Source of the DNA: JAAXHF01 sp965242605
GTDB taxonomy: Bacteria > Desulfobacterota > Binatia > Bin18
Direction of reading: 5' to 3'
NCBI GenBank assembly: GCA_965242605.1
Contig: CBDESS010000003.1
Location: 310,001-374,000 of the forward strand
DNA: 64,000 nucleotides
Shown: positions 33,606-42,866 of the stretch, in pieces
Layout of the letters: each line of letters opens with the position of its first letter
Numbering within the stretch: the stretch's first letter is position 1
Program-made: the position numbers and the translations under genes
Notes under the pieces: model-generated
The model's input: only the letters and a program-made list of their open reading frames with translations
Told to the model about the DNA's origin: nothing
Database searches by the model: none

Positions 33606-35015
33606 GTGCCATTCTTCCCTCATGTCTGTCCGCCAACCCTGTTCCTGGTCGTCCTGCTTGTCTGCCACGCGCCTGCCGGAGCAGACCCGCGCGTGATGAA
33701 TATCGACCATCCCGCCAGGCTGCCCTTGACCGGTTTTGCCTCTGCGTTTGATATCGTCGGCGATGTCGATGCCGACGGAACGCCGGACTATGTGATCGGG
33801 GCCTATCAGCACCGGGTAGGCAGCCACGACCGGCAGGGACGAGTCTTTGTGCACAGCGGGCGCAGCGGGATGCTGCTGTACACGATTGATAATCCCATTC
33901 CCCAGCCAGACTCGGCCTTCGGGTTTGCCCTCGCCCGCGTCGGCGACATTGACGCCGATGGGATCGCCGATGTCGTAGTCGGTGCTATCGGCCAGGGAGA
34001 GGCCGGCAGCGCCCTGTCGCTCACCAGTGACACACGGCGGGACGGTGGAACCGAAGGCCCGGAACTCAAAAAAGTCGGCAGCGGTCAAGCCTTTGTGTTC
34101 AGCGCCAAGAACGGTCACCTGCTGTATACGGTCCAGGCCCCCGAGCAGGATGCCGGGGCTGCTTTCGGCTTTTCGACCGCCGCGCTCGGCGACCTCACCG
34201 GTGACGGCATTCCTGAAATCCTGATCGGCGCGCCAGCCCAAAACGGGTCGGGACGGGCGTATATCTTCAACGGCCAGGACGGCAGCCCGCTGCATACCCT
34301 GGCCCCGCCGGCCCCGCCCGGCCAGGATACCTTTGGCTGGTCTGTTGCCGGGGCCGGCGACCTCAACCAGGACGGGACACCGGATATGCTGATCGGTGCG
34401 CCATATACCAGCCTTGACCAACACCGGATACTAGGGCGGGTGTACGCCATGAGTGGCCGGGACCTGAGCCTGCTGTACGCCATTGACGCACCCGAGCCCC
34501 GGGCCGGGTCGGTCTTTGGCTGGCACATCGCCTCAGGCGGCGACATCAACAAAGACGGCACCTCCGACACCCTGGTTGGCGCGCCGTATAAAGATGTGCA
34601 GTCAAACCGCGCCCAGGGCGAGGCATATGTGTTCAGCGGGACAGATGGCAGCCTGCTGCTGTCTCTGCACGACCCGGGCCTGAACAACGCCTACGCCGGC
34701 TTTGGCTATCGGGTGGCCTGGACATCCGATATCAACGAGGATGGCGCTTCGGAGATACTGGTCAGCGCGCCGCACCAAACCGTAGACGAGTTTCAGATTC
34801 AGGGCGCGGTGTTTGTGTTTAACGGCTGGGATGGCCGCCACCTGATCACCTTTGACAACCCCAACCCGCACCAAGGCTCAAAGTTCGGCTACACCCTCGC
34901 CTCCCCAGGTGACTTGCACGGCGACGGCATCCCGGAGTTCGCCATTGGCGCGGCCGGCCAGACGATTGGCAATAACGTCGCAACCGGACGGATTTTCGTC
35001 TTTCAGTCGCAGTAG
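33606..35015 (+). CDS. Secreted seven-repeat FG-GAP beta-propeller protein
   Basis: The 469-residue protein starts best at GTG 33606 (GAAGGAG upstream), giving a signal peptide (PTLFLVVLLVCHAPAGA). Seven FG-GAP/integrin-alpha repeats follow, each with a calcium-binding D-x-D/N-x-DG loop: GDVDADGTPDYVIGA, GDIDADGIADVVVGA, GDLTGDGIPEILIGA, GDLNQDGTPDMLIGA, GDINKDGTSDTLVGA, SDINEDGASEILVSA and GDLHGDGIPEFAIGA. Seven repeats fit one closed propeller. Such proteins sit at the cell surface or are secreted and bind Ca and ligands. The ligand is unknown. An ATG at 33558 is an alternative start. Confidence 0.88.
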   Translation: MPFFPHVCPPTLFLVVLLVCHAPAGADPRVMNIDHPARLPLTGFASAFDIVGDVDADGTPDYVIGAYQHRVGSHDRQGRVFVHSGRSGMLLYTIDNPIPQPDSAFGFALARVGDIDADGIADVVVGAIGQGEAGSALSLTSDTRRDGGTEGPELKKVGSGQAFVFSAKNGHLLYTVQAPEQDAGAAFGFSTAALGDLTGDGIPEILIGAPAQNGSGRAYIFNGQDGSPLHTLAPPAPPGQDTFGWSVAGAGDLNQDGTPDMLIGAPYTSLDQHRILGRVYAMSGRDLSLLYAIDAPEPRAGSVFGWHIASGGDINKDGTSDTLVGAPYKDVQSNRAQGEAYVFSGTDGSLLLSLHDPGLNNAYAGFGYRVAWTSDINEDGASEILVSAPHQTVDEFQIQGAVFVFNGWDGRHLITFDNPNPHQGSKFGYTLASPGDLHGDGIPEFAIGAAGQTIGNNVATGRIFVFQSQ

Positions 35016-35036
35016 CCACTGCTGGGCGACACGGGA

Positions 35037-35065
35037 TTGCACTTGTTTTGTGCAGCCAGTACATT
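35037..35065 (+). promoter_or_regulatory. Candidate promoter of the small secreted protein gene
   Basis: TTGCAC (35037-35042) and TACATT (35060-35065) with a 17-base spacer lie 30 bases upstream of the start codon. A GAGGGGAGA ribosome site follows. Confidence 0.45.
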
Positions 35066-35094
35066 AGCGAAAACAGTGTTGAGGGGAGATCAGT

Positions 35095-35701
35095 ATGCGG
35101 AGAACAATTACGGCTGCATCATTGGTTGCCCTGATGGTGACAGGCTTAGCAACGTCTGTGTTTGCAGAAGAGCCATTCGGGTTTGAGTTGAACACACATC
35201 CCAAGAGCTACGGCTACTGTAAACAGTCGGAAAGGGACCCGACTTTTTATACCTGCTCTTCTGCTCCCAAACCGCACAAGGCATTTGAGCTCTACACGCT
35301 ACAACATGTGGGTGGAAGGTATAGGACGGTGCATGATTAAGGGGGCAGGTGTCACTATAGACAATGACGCCTATGGCATTCGCATCCGCTCAGCAGCGGA
35401 CAGTATCTATAGGCAGGTGTCAAGGAAGTATGGTCCAACAGAGAAGTCGGATCTTTCATCACCCGGCTCCATTTGGGATGAAGCAAGACACTGGACTATG
35501 GGTTTGCGGACAGGGGAGCGGACTTATGCGTATTTATGGCGATCCGAGGACGGGTTTGCGCCCGTCGGTCATGTAAGGGAGCTTGGAATTATAGCGAAGG
35601 CGCTATCTTCGGATTCCGGGTATATCGTGCTGGAATACCTGCTAACGACAGCGCAATCCTGCGATGCAAAAATCGAACAGACCGAGGCGGGAGTTTTCTA
35701 A
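35095..35701 (+). CDS. Secreted hypothetical protein, interrupted by a one-base frameshift
   Basis: The N-terminus is a signal peptide (TAASLVALMVTGLATSVFAEEP) followed by FGFELNTHPKSYGYC...FYTCSSAPKPHKAFELYTLQHV. The frame then goes wrong and stops at 35340. The continuation (EGIGRCMIKGAGVTIDNDAYG... to the stop at 35701, with GSIWDEARHWTMGL and ALSSDSGYIVLEY) is in the next frame. Removing one G from gtgggtgg at about 35308-35315 would give a single 201-residue protein. Similar periplasmic proteins of unknown function are common in proteobacteria. Sequencing error or true lesion cannot be told apart here. Confidence 0.65.
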
Positions 35702-35726
35702 AACTGACACAGACGGGGGGAGAGCC

Positions 35727-36191
35727 ATGCCAGGAGCTGTTGCACACGTCGGGATTACGGTCAGAGATATGGACCGGGCGGTTGAGTTCTATCGTGATAC
35801 GCTGGGCCTCAAGGTGATTGGGGATGTCACCATCGACGGCCAGGAGGCCAGCACCGTCACCCAAGTCCCACACGCCAGGCTGCGCGCCGTGTATCTGCGC
35901 TACAAAGACGACCCAAGCAGCCCGCCGATTGAACTCCTGCATTTCATTGAACCGGTCGGAAACGACGGCCGGCCGTATCCCGGGCTGACCAACCCCGGGA
36001 TCACCGAAATCGCGTTCTGGGTCAGGGATATTGACCAGACCTACGAAGAGCTGCGGGCCAAGGGGGTAGAGTTCTATTCGGCCCCGCAGGTGTTTGACCT
36101 CGAGGGCGAGGGCTATGGCACGATCAAAGCGGTCTATTTCCGTGATCCCGACGGCACAACCCTGGAGCTGATGCAGAACTGCCCGGACTGA
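35727..36191 (+). CDS. VOC-family protein (lactoylglutathione lyase-like)
   Basis: The 154-residue protein has AHVGITVRDMDRAVEFYRDTLGLKV, a central IELLHF, EIAFWVRDIDQTYEELRAKGVEF and YFRDPDGTTLELMQ. The His, Glu and paired repeats are those of the vicinal oxygen chelate superfamily. Metal-dependent isomerase, lyase or dioxygenase chemistry is possible. GGGGGGAGAG lies before ATG 35727. It is unlike the VOC protein at 30.9 kb in its longer inter-module insertion. Confidence 0.85.
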   Translation: MPGAVAHVGITVRDMDRAVEFYRDTLGLKVIGDVTIDGQEASTVTQVPHARLRAVYLRYKDDPSSPPIELLHFIEPVGNDGRPYPGLTNPGITEIAFWVRDIDQTYEELRAKGVEFYSAPQVFDLEGEGYGTIKAVYFRDPDGTTLELMQNCPD

Positions 36192-36226
36192 ATTGCATAG
36201 TGGCCGGCCCACTGGCTCCGAGCCGC

Positions 36227-37482
36227 TCAGAAGCGCCGGGCATCCATCCAGTTCAGGAGGGGCTGGTCGGCGACCTCAGCGCTCTCGGCCAGGAGTTCCA
36301 GGACATCCATCCATCGCCATTCAATAGCGCACCCGTCCCAGCCACAGATAGGGCGTCTTGACCGACTTGTTGACCTCGCCGCCATGCAGTGAGGGGATAC
36401 CCTTCTGGGGCGGGCCGCCTCCACCCACAGCTCGGCCCGAGGTTGCGGTGCATCCAGTCGTGCGAATCTGGGATGAATCAGCGCCCAGCTTTCCGGCTCG
36501 ACAATCCGGGCTTTCTGGCAGCGCATGATCTCTCCCGCCGGGGCGGCCTCCCCTTCCCCGCGCCTGGATGACACCCTGAGCGGCCAAGCGGCCGAGCTCA
36601 GCCTCGTTGAATCCAAGCGCTGACAGCACTTCCCGCGTGCGCTGGCCCAAGCGCGGTGCGGCGCGTTTGAAGTCGGTCAGCCGGTTGTGGCCGTCGGTGG
36701 CTGCCGACACCGGGAAATACAGATCAGGGCCGATCTGTGGCTGATGGATAGCCTGAAACGTCCCACGCGCCTGGAAGTGCGGGTCGTTCAGGTTTTCTTC
36801 CGGGTAGCGGCGCACGCTGGCCCACAACAAGCCCTTGGCCTGGGCCTTATGGTAGACCTCCTCCGCGGTCATTGAGGCGACGAGCCGATCGACCTGGGCG
36901 CTCAGATGCGTGTTCGCCTCGCCCGGGGAACGCTCGCTCAACTGGCGGTAGGCGTCAGTGTCAAGATCGTGCGAAATCCCCTCCTCGTCAAGCATCACGG
37001 CTCCCCCAAAACAGAAAGGCCTTCACATACCGGCCGTCTTTGGTCCGACGCAGCCAAGCCGGCGTTTTGGCCGTAGCGGCGTGCCGCCCGGTCCCGCAGC
37101 ACCTCATAGCCAGGCTCCCAGCGGTCCATCTGACCGGGGCTGTAGTTCTCGCACAAGACTGAGGACCGGGCGATCAGGCGTTTGAACAAATCGCGACCCT
37201 GGGGCAGGCTCATGTTCAGTGTGATGCCGTATTTGCCGGGATTGATGTTGTTGAACAGGCCGCTGCGGTTGAGGCTATCGGCCGCCCCGCCGGGTGCCTT
37301 GGGCTGGACGCCGCCGCAACAGGTCAAGCGCCCGTTGGTCGTGCCACTCAGCCCGGATCAGCTCCGCGCCCATCGTGGCCAACACGCGGGTGGCGTTTGG
37401 GCCGGCGACAATTTTTGTCAGGTCAATGACGCGGACGCCGTTTTACCGCTGGAGCCCCTGGGGACGATGCGGATTGTGCCAT
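36227..37482 (-). pseudogene. CaiB/BaiF family CoA-transferase remnant(s)
   Basis: From a plausible start near 37482 the minus strand gives NGVRVIDLTKIVAGPNATRVLATMGAELI, then in another frame SGLFNNINPGKYGITLNMSLPQGRDLFKRLIARSSVLCENYSPGQMDRWEPGYEVLR. These are class III CoA-transferase N-terminal blocks with the catalytic Asp region beyond them missing. A C-terminal part follows at about 36998-36560 (LVASMTAEEVYHKAQAKGL...RTREVLSALGF). The segment 36550-36227 is a further unassigned remnant. Several frames and internal loss mark it as decayed. Confidence 0.82.
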
Positions 37483-37734
37483 TGACGCTTCCCCTCTTCC
37501 ACGCGCCGGTGCGCGCAGCACTCGGCTTCGTGGAGTCAATTTCTACACGACACGGCAAAAAAAGAACACCTGAGCCGGCCGGCCAGAAAACACATTGACA
37601 ACAGCGGTGGCACGTCATACGACAGCAACCAGAAACGGGGGAAGGTCATGATGGCACGGCTCAGGCCTGATGCAGTCCAGTCCCCGGGGCGAGGCCGCCC
37701 GGCAGCGTCAGTTCGGCCGGCCACAGGAATATGT

Positions 37735-38430
37735 GTGACCACAGACCGGCTGCTGGTGTCCGAGATATTTGAAAGCCTCCAGGGCGAGGGCGTTTCCCTG
37801 GGGGTGCCGTCGGTGTTTTTGCGGCTGGCCCACTGCAACCTGCGCTGCGGGTGGTGCGATACCAAGTACACCTGGGACTGGAAGACCTACGACATTCGCA
37901 GAGAAGTCCACGACTTCAACCTGGGCCAAGCGGTCGGTGCGCTCCGGTGTCTGCGGCCCAGAAACCTGGTCGTGACCGGCGGCGAGCCGCTGTTACAGCA
38001 GCCGGCGCTAGCCGCTCTGCTGGGGCGGCTCGGCCAGGACTGGAGCAGCGAAGTTGAGACCGCCGCTACCCTCGTGCCTGGCCCGCGGCTGACCGCGGCC
38101 GTCACCCGCTGGAATGTCTCGCCAAAGCTGGCGAACTCGGGCAACCCGACAGACAAACGGCTGTGCCCAGACGCCTTGCGGGCGTTTGCGGCCTTGCCCA
38201 ACGCCACCTTCAAGTTTGTCATTGCCGCGGACACCGACATTGCCGAGGTCTCATACCTGGCGGCGCGTTTCGGTCTGCCGTCCGAGCGGGTCATGCTGAT
38301 GCCCGAAGCGACCCAAGCCGAGCGGCTGAACGAGCAGGCCCACAGCCTGGTCAAAGCCTGTCTGCGGCACGGCTACCGGCTCGGCTATCGCCTGCACGTC
38401 GCCCTGTGGGGAGACAGGCGGGGCGTGTAA
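37735..38430 (+). CDS. queE: 7-carboxy-7-deazaguanine synthase (radical SAM)
   Basis: The 231-residue enzyme converts 6-carboxytetrahydropterin to 7-carboxy-7-deazaguanine for queuosine or deazapurine pathways. It has VSEIFESLQGEG, the CX3CX2C cluster motif CNLRCGWCD, LVVTGGEPLLQ and the C-terminal LMPEATQAE segment. The start is chosen at GTG 37735 (AGGA upstream, family-like N-terminus); the frame is open to 37648. No queC, queD or queF is near. A deazapurine pathway elsewhere in the genome is implied. Confidence 0.92.
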   Translation: MTTDRLLVSEIFESLQGEGVSLGVPSVFLRLAHCNLRCGWCDTKYTWDWKTYDIRREVHDFNLGQAVGALRCLRPRNLVVTGGEPLLQQPALAALLGRLGQDWSSEVETAATLVPGPRLTAAVTRWNVSPKLANSGNPTDKRLCPDALRAFAALPNATFKFVIAADTDIAEVSYLAARFGLPSERVMLMPEATQAERLNEQAHSLVKACLRHGYRLGYRLHVALWGDRRGV

Positions 38431-38497
38431 GCCCGTGGCCGGCGGCGCAAAAATCGGCTAGAATCGGCTCAACACCCATAGAAAGGATGAGAAGACC

Positions 38498-39631
38498 ATG
38501 GCATTCACCTACGACAATATCATTGACGCCGACGGGCATATCCTCGAACCCGTCGATACCTGGGAGAAATACATTGAACCGGCCTACCGGGACCGGGCAC
38601 TGCGCGTCCGTCAGCACGACGGCCAGGAGGTGCTCGAGTTGGACGGCAAGCCGTCGCGCTTCTTCGATATTCGGACCCTGGCCGGACTTGGAGCGATGGG
38701 CAAAAACAGCCAGGAAATGGCCGACCTGATGGAGCAGTCCTACCCGGGCACTGCGCCGTTCGGCTCTATGGACCCCAAGGAGCGGGTCGCCCTGCTGGAC
38801 CGGGAGGGCATTGCCAAGGCGATCCTGTATCCGAGCCTGGGCCTGACCTGGGAGTGTGAAGTGCAAGACGCCGAGCTGTCCCTGGCCTACGCCCAGGCCT
38901 ATAACCGCTGGCTGTGCGACTTCTGCGCCGACTCCGACGGTCGCCTGATCGCCATCGCCCACATCTCGCTGGCCGACCCGGTCAAAGCCGCGGCCGAGCT
39001 GGAACGCGCTGTGCAGGCCGGGGCCAGAGGCGCTTTTCTGGCCCCCTACACCTTGACCCGCATCCCCCACGCCCACCCCGACCACGATGCCTTCTGGGCC
39101 ACCGCCCAAGACCTTGACGTACCGGTCGCCATCCATCCCATGGCCGAACATCCCAGGATTCGGACCTACCAGCGCTTTGACGGTATGGGCAAGGCGCGCT
39201 GGATGCAGAACGCGCTCGGGATGCAGGGGCCCCAGCAGGCGTTCTACGGCCTGTTCCAATGGGGCCTGTTTGACCGCTTTCCCAGGATCAAGGCGGTTGT
39301 GCTGGAGTCCGGGGCCGGCTGGATCGGGGCGGCCCTCGACCGCATGGACACGACGTATGAGACCAGCCTCGGCGACAATGTCCCGCTCAAAGAAAAGCCC
39401 AGCTTCTATTTCAAGCGTCAGTGCTGGATCTCGGGCGACCCCGACGAACGGGCGCTGGCCCACATCATTGACTATGTGGGCGACGATCGGTTTTTCTGGG
39501 CTACCGACTATCCCCACTTTGACCACCCCCGGAACTACATGGAAGAGTTGCAGGAGCTCGTCGCCCCCCTGTCTGAGACCGCCCGCCGGAACCTGCTCGG
39601 CGACAGTGCCGCCGGGGTCTACGGCATGTAG
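38498..39631 (+). CDS. Amidohydrolase family 2 (ACMSD-like TIM-barrel)
   Basis: The 377-residue enzyme shows DADGHILEP at the N-terminus, equivalent to the metal-binding D/HxH strand, then VAIHPMAEHPR, VVLESGAGWIGAALDRMD and FFWATDYPHFDHP with the last metal Asp. This is the amidohydrolase-2 pattern, which includes decarboxylases acting on aromatic or acyclic acids. Whether it decarboxylates or hydrolyses is not shown. GAAAGGATGAG lies before the start. It stands alone between QueE and the minus-strand lipoate block. Confidence 0.85.
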   Translation: MAFTYDNIIDADGHILEPVDTWEKYIEPAYRDRALRVRQHDGQEVLELDGKPSRFFDIRTLAGLGAMGKNSQEMADLMEQSYPGTAPFGSMDPKERVALLDREGIAKAILYPSLGLTWECEVQDAELSLAYAQAYNRWLCDFCADSDGRLIAIAHISLADPVKAAAELERAVQAGARGAFLAPYTLTRIPHAHPDHDAFWATAQDLDVPVAIHPMAEHPRIRTYQRFDGMGKARWMQNALGMQGPQQAFYGLFQWGLFDRFPRIKAVVLESGAGWIGAALDRMDTTYETSLGDNVPLKEKPSFYFKRQCWISGDPDERALAHIIDYVGDDRFFWATDYPHFDHPRNYMEELQELVAPLSETARRNLLGDSAAGVYGM

Positions 39632-39880
39632 CACCCCGTCCCCGGCCACGGCGAAGGACGCCCCGCATGTCGTCTACCAGGAAAAGCTGAACAGACTCGT
39701 CCAAGAGGCATCTCAGCCCAATCGGGGTTGAACAGATGGGTGAGCTGGCCGCTAGCCTCAAAGACCCTGAGATGTGGTGGGGCCTGGAAAATCGTGACAT
39801 TGACCTGCGCCTGAGGCTAAGGAGCAACCCGATGCAAACCGGGGACAGCGCAGTTTGCAGCACCCTCCAGTCGGGTCAGC

Positions 39881-40774
39881 TCAGGCGACATGCCGCCAAG
39901 CGTGGTAGGAGCTGCGTACCAGGGGGCCGGCCTCAACGTGGCGAAAGCCCAGCCCCCGGGCCTGTTGGCCGAGGGCCGCAAACTCGTCGGGATGGACGTA
40001 GCGTTCAACCGGGAGCTGGTCTGTGGACGGCCGCAGATACTGGCCAAGGGTCAGGATGTCACAGCCGACCGCACGCAGATCGCCAAACACGGCCAATACC
40101 TCCTCGAAGGTTTCGCCCAAGCCGAGCATCAGACCGGTCTTGGTGCGAAGCTCCGGGCGGACGGCTTTGACGATCTCCAAGACGCGCAGCGAGCGTTCAT
40201 ATTTGGCCCCGGGCCGGACTTTCTTGTACAGCCGGGGAACGGTTTCGGTATTGTGGTTGTACATGTCGATGGGAGACCGGGCGACGGTGGCGACGGCGGC
40301 GTGATTGTCCTGGAAATCGGGGGTCAAAACTTCAATCGTGCAGGCCGGGTTGGCCCGCTTCACGCGGCGGACCGTTTCGGCAAAGTGGGCGGCTCCGCCG
40401 TCGGGCAGGTCGTCACGGTTCACCGAGGTGACGACAAGATGGGCGAGGCCCATCTTCAGGGCGGCCTCGGCCACGCGCCGCGGCTCGTCCGGGTCAAGGC
40501 CGGCCAGACGCCCGTGCTTGACCGCGCAGAAGCGACAGTTGCGGCTGCACACCTCGCCCATCAGCATGAAGGTGGCCGTGCCGTGGCCCCAGCATTCGCC
40601 GATGTTCGGGCAGTGGGCTTCTTCACAAACCGTGTTGAGCCTGGAGCTTGAGACAATCCTTTTGGTCCTGGTGTAGCCCGGCCCGCCGGGCATTCGGACT
40701 TTGAGCCACTCGGGGTGGCGGCGTACAGGCAGAGGGTGCCCTGGCTGTTGGCTGTCAGGCCGCTGGTGTTCCAT
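39881..40774 (-). CDS. lipA: Lipoyl synthase
   Basis: The 297-residue radical SAM enzyme inserts sulfur into octanoyl chains on E2 or GcvH proteins. Both cluster motifs are visible: the auxiliary CX4CX5C (CEEAHCPNIGEC) and the SAM CX3CX2C (CSRNCRFC). The terminal RSSYHA carries the Ser ligand of the auxiliary cluster. GGAGG lies before ATG 40774. It follows lipB, lpd and the E2 gene on the same strand, a classic lipoate group. Confidence 0.96.
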   Translation of the reverse strand: MEHQRPDSQQPGHPLPVRRHPEWLKVRMPGGPGYTRTKRIVSSSRLNTVCEEAHCPNIGECWGHGTATFMLMGEVCSRNCRFCAVKHGRLAGLDPDEPRRVAEAALKMGLAHLVVTSVNRDDLPDGGAAHFAETVRRVKRANPACTIEVLTPDFQDNHAAVATVARSPIDMYNHNTETVPRLYKKVRPGAKYERSLRVLEIVKAVRPELRTKTGLMLGLGETFEEVLAVFGDLRAVGCDILTLGQYLRPSTDQLPVERYVHPDEFAALGQQARGLGFRHVEAGPLVRSSYHAWRHVA

Positions 40775-40822
40775 AGCGTTTCCTCCAGGGCAGGCGATGA
40801 TGACCACCTGAGCAAGGAGCGA

Positions 40823-41449
40823 TCATTGGCTGCCTTGATAGCCAAAGGTGGCGGCAAAAATCTCAGTCAGCCGGAGCTTGACCGCCTGGAGGGCAACCGG
40901 ATGACCCAGCACACGCGCCATTGAGGTCATCCGCACCTCGGCCAAGCCGCACGGAATAATGGCGTCAAAATACGACAGCTCGGGGTCAACGTTGAGGGCA
41001 AAGCCGTGAAATGTGACCCAGCGGCGGAGGCCAATGCCAATGGAGGCGATCTTGTCGGGGCCACACCACACGCCGGTCAAGCCTTCGCGCTGCCGGGCTT
41101 CGAGGCCGCAGCTGGCCAGGGTCTCGATCAACACCTGTTCCAGGCTGCGGATATAGGCGTGGACATCACGCCGGTGTCGAGGCAGGGCCAGGATCGGATA
41201 GCCGACGAGCTGGCCCGGTCCGTGAAACGTCACCTGCCCTCCCCGGCTGACCCGATGGACTGGAACACGGCCGGGATTTCGCACAAAGCGTTCGTCCGCC
41301 CCGCGCCCCAGGGTGAAGACGGGCGGATGTTCGAGCAGCAGCAGCGTATCCTGACCGGCCCCCCCACGGCGCTGCTCAACATGGGCCTCTTGCAGCGCCA
41401 GCGCACGCCGGTATTCAACCAAGCCCAGATCGAGACACCGCAGATGCAT
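40823..41449 (-). CDS. lipB: Octanoyltransferase
   Basis: The 208-residue transferase moves octanoate from acyl carrier protein to lipoyl domains. RGGQVTFHGPGQLVGYPIL is the signature block, KIASIGIGLRRWVTFHGFALNV carries the catalytic Lys, and IIPCGL the catalytic Cys. AGGAGC precedes ATG 41449. It lies between lpd (11 bases upstream) and lipA (48 bases downstream), so the three are probably one transcript. Confidence 0.95.
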   Translation of the reverse strand: MHLRCLDLGLVEYRRALALQEAHVEQRRGGAGQDTLLLLEHPPVFTLGRGADERFVRNPGRVPVHRVSRGGQVTFHGPGQLVGYPILALPRHRRDVHAYIRSLEQVLIETLASCGLEARQREGLTGVWCGPDKIASIGIGLRRWVTFHGFALNVDPELSYFDAIIPCGLAEVRMTSMARVLGHPVALQAVKLRLTEIFAATFGYQGSQ

Positions 41450-41459
41450 GTCGGCGCTC

Positions 41460-42851
41460 CTAAAAATTGATCGACCGCCCCTCGGCACTCAGCGCGGCTT
41501 CCATAATCGCTTCGGACAGGGTCGGATGGGCGTGGACCGTGCTGGTCAGCTCCGCGGTCGTCGCTTCAAGGACGCGGGCTACACCCACCTCGGCAATCAG
41601 CTCGGTAGCCCCGTGTCCGATAATATGGCAGCCCAGAATCTCACCGTACTGCGCGTCAACCACGAGCTTCACCAAGCCTTCGTCATGCCCGGCCACCAAG
41701 GCTTTGCCGGAGGCCAGAAAGGGGAATTTGCCGACCGCGACCTCGTAGCCCGCATCGGTGGCCTGCTGTTCGCCGAGCCCAATCACCGCGATTTGGGGCT
41801 GACAGTAGATGCAGGCCGGAATCCGCGACCGGTCCACCCCTTTGTCTCGCTCGCCACGCATGCACTCGACCGCGGCCACCCCTTCCTCTGAGGCGGCGTG
41901 GGCCAGCAGAGGCGGACCGATGACATCCCCTATCGCATAGACCGACTCGCAGCTCGTTTGGAACTGCCCGTTTACCTTGATGTAGCCCTGCTCGAACTCC
42001 ACACCCAGGGCTTCGAGGCCGAGGTTGGCGCTCAGCGGTGCGCGTCCGACCGCGACCAATACCTTGTTGGCGGTGCGCTCTTTGAGCTCGCCCTGATGGT
42101 TGAGCCGGATATCGAGACGGGCCGGAAACTTTTCCAGGCTGTCAAACGTGCTGCTCGTAAGGACCTCAATGCCCTTTTTCTTAAAGCTCTTCTCTAATTC
42201 CTGGGCGATCTCGATATCGACCCCGGGCAATAGTTGTGGCTCCATCTCCACAAGCGTCACCCGGCTGCCAAAGACGCTGTAGATGTAGGCAAATTCGCAG
42301 CCAATCGCCCCCCCACCGATAATCAGGATGGAATCTGGAATCTCGCGGTCAGCCAGGGCCTCGTAGCTGGTGACGATCTGCCTGGCGTTGCGCTCGAGTC
42401 CGGGCAGGCTGCGCTCCTTTGAGCCAGTCGCAATCAGGATACGGTCGGCCTCGATCTGCTGTTCTGTCTGATCCGTGGCATGAACCGAGACTTGATGTGG
42501 GCCGTCGAGACGCCCGGTGCCGCTCAGCAGCGGAATCTTGTTCTTTTTCAGTAAAAACTCGACCCCTTTGGCCAAGCGACCGGCAACCTCGCGTGAGCGT
42601 GTGATGACTTGGCCGTAGTCGTACGACAAGCCCTGGACTTTGATGCCAAAGTGCTCGCTCTCTTTCAGGGACTCATACATCTCGGCTGAGCTCAGGATCG
42701 CCTTGGACGGGATACAGCCCCAGTTCAGACACACCCCGCCGGCCCGCTCTTTTTCCACCACCGCAACCGTGAGCCCGAGTTGGGCGGCCCGAATAGCGGC
42801 CACATAGCCGCCCGGACCGGCCCCTATGACAACAAGATCGTAATGTTCCAC
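41460..42851 (-). CDS. lpdA: Dihydrolipoyl dehydrogenase (E3)
   Basis: The 463-residue flavoprotein re-oxidises dihydrolipoyl groups with NAD. It has the FAD motif VIGAGPGGYVAAI, the redox disulfide GVCLNWGCIPSKAIL, the NAD-binding IIGGGAIGCEFAYIYSVFG, and the C-terminal dimer-interface VHAHPTLSEAIMEAAL with the catalytic His-Glu pair. It directly follows the E2 gene and serves that complex. Confidence 0.97.
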   Translation of the reverse strand: MEHYDLVVIGAGPGGYVAAIRAAQLGLTVAVVEKERAGGVCLNWGCIPSKAILSSAEMYESLKESEHFGIKVQGLSYDYGQVITRSREVAGRLAKGVEFLLKKNKIPLLSGTGRLDGPHQVSVHATDQTEQQIEADRILIATGSKERSLPGLERNARQIVTSYEALADREIPDSILIIGGGAIGCEFAYIYSVFGSRVTLVEMEPQLLPGVDIEIAQELEKSFKKKGIEVLTSSTFDSLEKFPARLDIRLNHQGELKERTANKVLVAVGRAPLSANLGLEALGVEFEQGYIKVNGQFQTSCESVYAIGDVIGPPLLAHAASEEGVAAVECMRGERDKGVDRSRIPACIYCQPQIAVIGLGEQQATDAGYEVAVGKFPFLASGKALVAGHDEGLVKLVVDAQYGEILGCHIIGHGATELIAEVGVARVLEATTAELTSTVHAHPTLSEAIMEAALSAEGRSINF

Positions 42852-42866
42852 AAGGTCTCGCTTTCT

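Noticed and set aside
39736..40170. Plus-strand frame overlapping the end of lipA
   Set aside because: No start signal or motif, and most of it is antisense to lipA.
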